The translations under genes and the position numbers were made by a program. A stretch of 64,000 bases of DNA from Streptococcus pantholopis. GTDB lineage: Bacteria; Bacillota; Bacilli; Lactobacillales; Streptococcaceae. Below, piece by piece: positions 63,972 through 64,000 of this stretch; position 1 is the stretch's first letter, and the number at the start of each line of letters is the position of its first letter. The notes under the pieces are model-generated. The model saw nothing but the letters and a program-made list of their open reading frames with translations. It had not been told where the DNA came from and did no database searches. Location: contig NZ_CP014699.1 of NCBI RefSeq assembly GCF_001642085.1, forward strand, positions 1 to 64,000, read 5' to 3'.

Positions 63972-64000
63972 ATGAAAGTCAGCTTAGAAAAAGTTGCTCA
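63972..64000 (+). CDS. Start of a gene cut by the window edge
   Basis: ATG 63972 follows GAAAGGAGG at a good distance, and a promoter (TTGTCT, 16-nt spacer, TATACT, about 63918-63945) stands upstream. Only MKVSLEKVA can be read; not identifiable. Confidence 0.6.

Overview
The window looks like chromosome of a low-GC Firmicute, almost certainly a Streptococcus. The order GNAT acetyltransferase-mltG-greA, acyP-yidC divergent from a TrmH methyltransferase, murI-rdgB-phosphoesterase-cbpB-xerD-like-scpA-scpB-rluB-yidD, and trkA-trkH is typical of streptococci and recalls the mutans group. The species call is inference. No tRNA, rRNA or CRISPR array was seen.

Bases 1-6680 hold a decayed TcaA-like gene, a decayed RluD-like pseudouridine synthase, a broken RelB/DinJ antitoxin beside an intact YafQ-like toxin, a class A penicillin-binding protein with one frameshift, then rpmG and secE. 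The many frameshifts in the first 3.6 kb are either real decay or poor sequence; the bases alone cannot decide.

Bases 7100-38240 are an accessory island built around a type VIIb secretion system (T7SSb). The apparatus is essA-esaB-essB-essC-esaA (essB has a frameshift in a G run). It is followed by an effector array in which a near-identical module (promoter, esxA, two small helical LXG partners, start of an LXG toxin) occurs three times, with a fourth toxin carrying only the LXG start. The three toxins share 177-230 N-terminal residues and then switch to unrelated C-termini, each followed by its own putative immunity genes (a 2-TM/TPR-like protein; a six-TM protein; three tandem DUF443/TsaI-like proteins, one with a nonsense codon) and a DUF4176 gene. 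The array also contains an orphan toxin 3' tip with a truncated partner gene, an AlwI-type restriction-modification system inside the array, and a toxin-less module damaged by a deletion between 9-bp repeats. An IS200/IS605-type element closes the island. This looks like an interbacterial toxin locus that diversifies by recombination between constant modules.

Bases 38240-64000 are mostly housekeeping: cell wall (mltG, murI, lysA), transcription (greA), membrane insertion (yidC, yidD), RNA modification (TrmH-type, TrmL, RluB), chromosome segregation (scpAB), potassium uptake (trkAH), a TcaA-like pair, and an LPXTG-anchored spherulin-4/GH135-like surface protein. Five intergenic regions hold a modular repeat family whose one end sits 12-21 nt from a start codon at four of the five sites. 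A possible pseudoknot-plus-terminator leader precedes trmL, and two genes (pbp2a, trmH-type) have extended -10 boxes so close to the ATG that leaderless mRNAs are likely.
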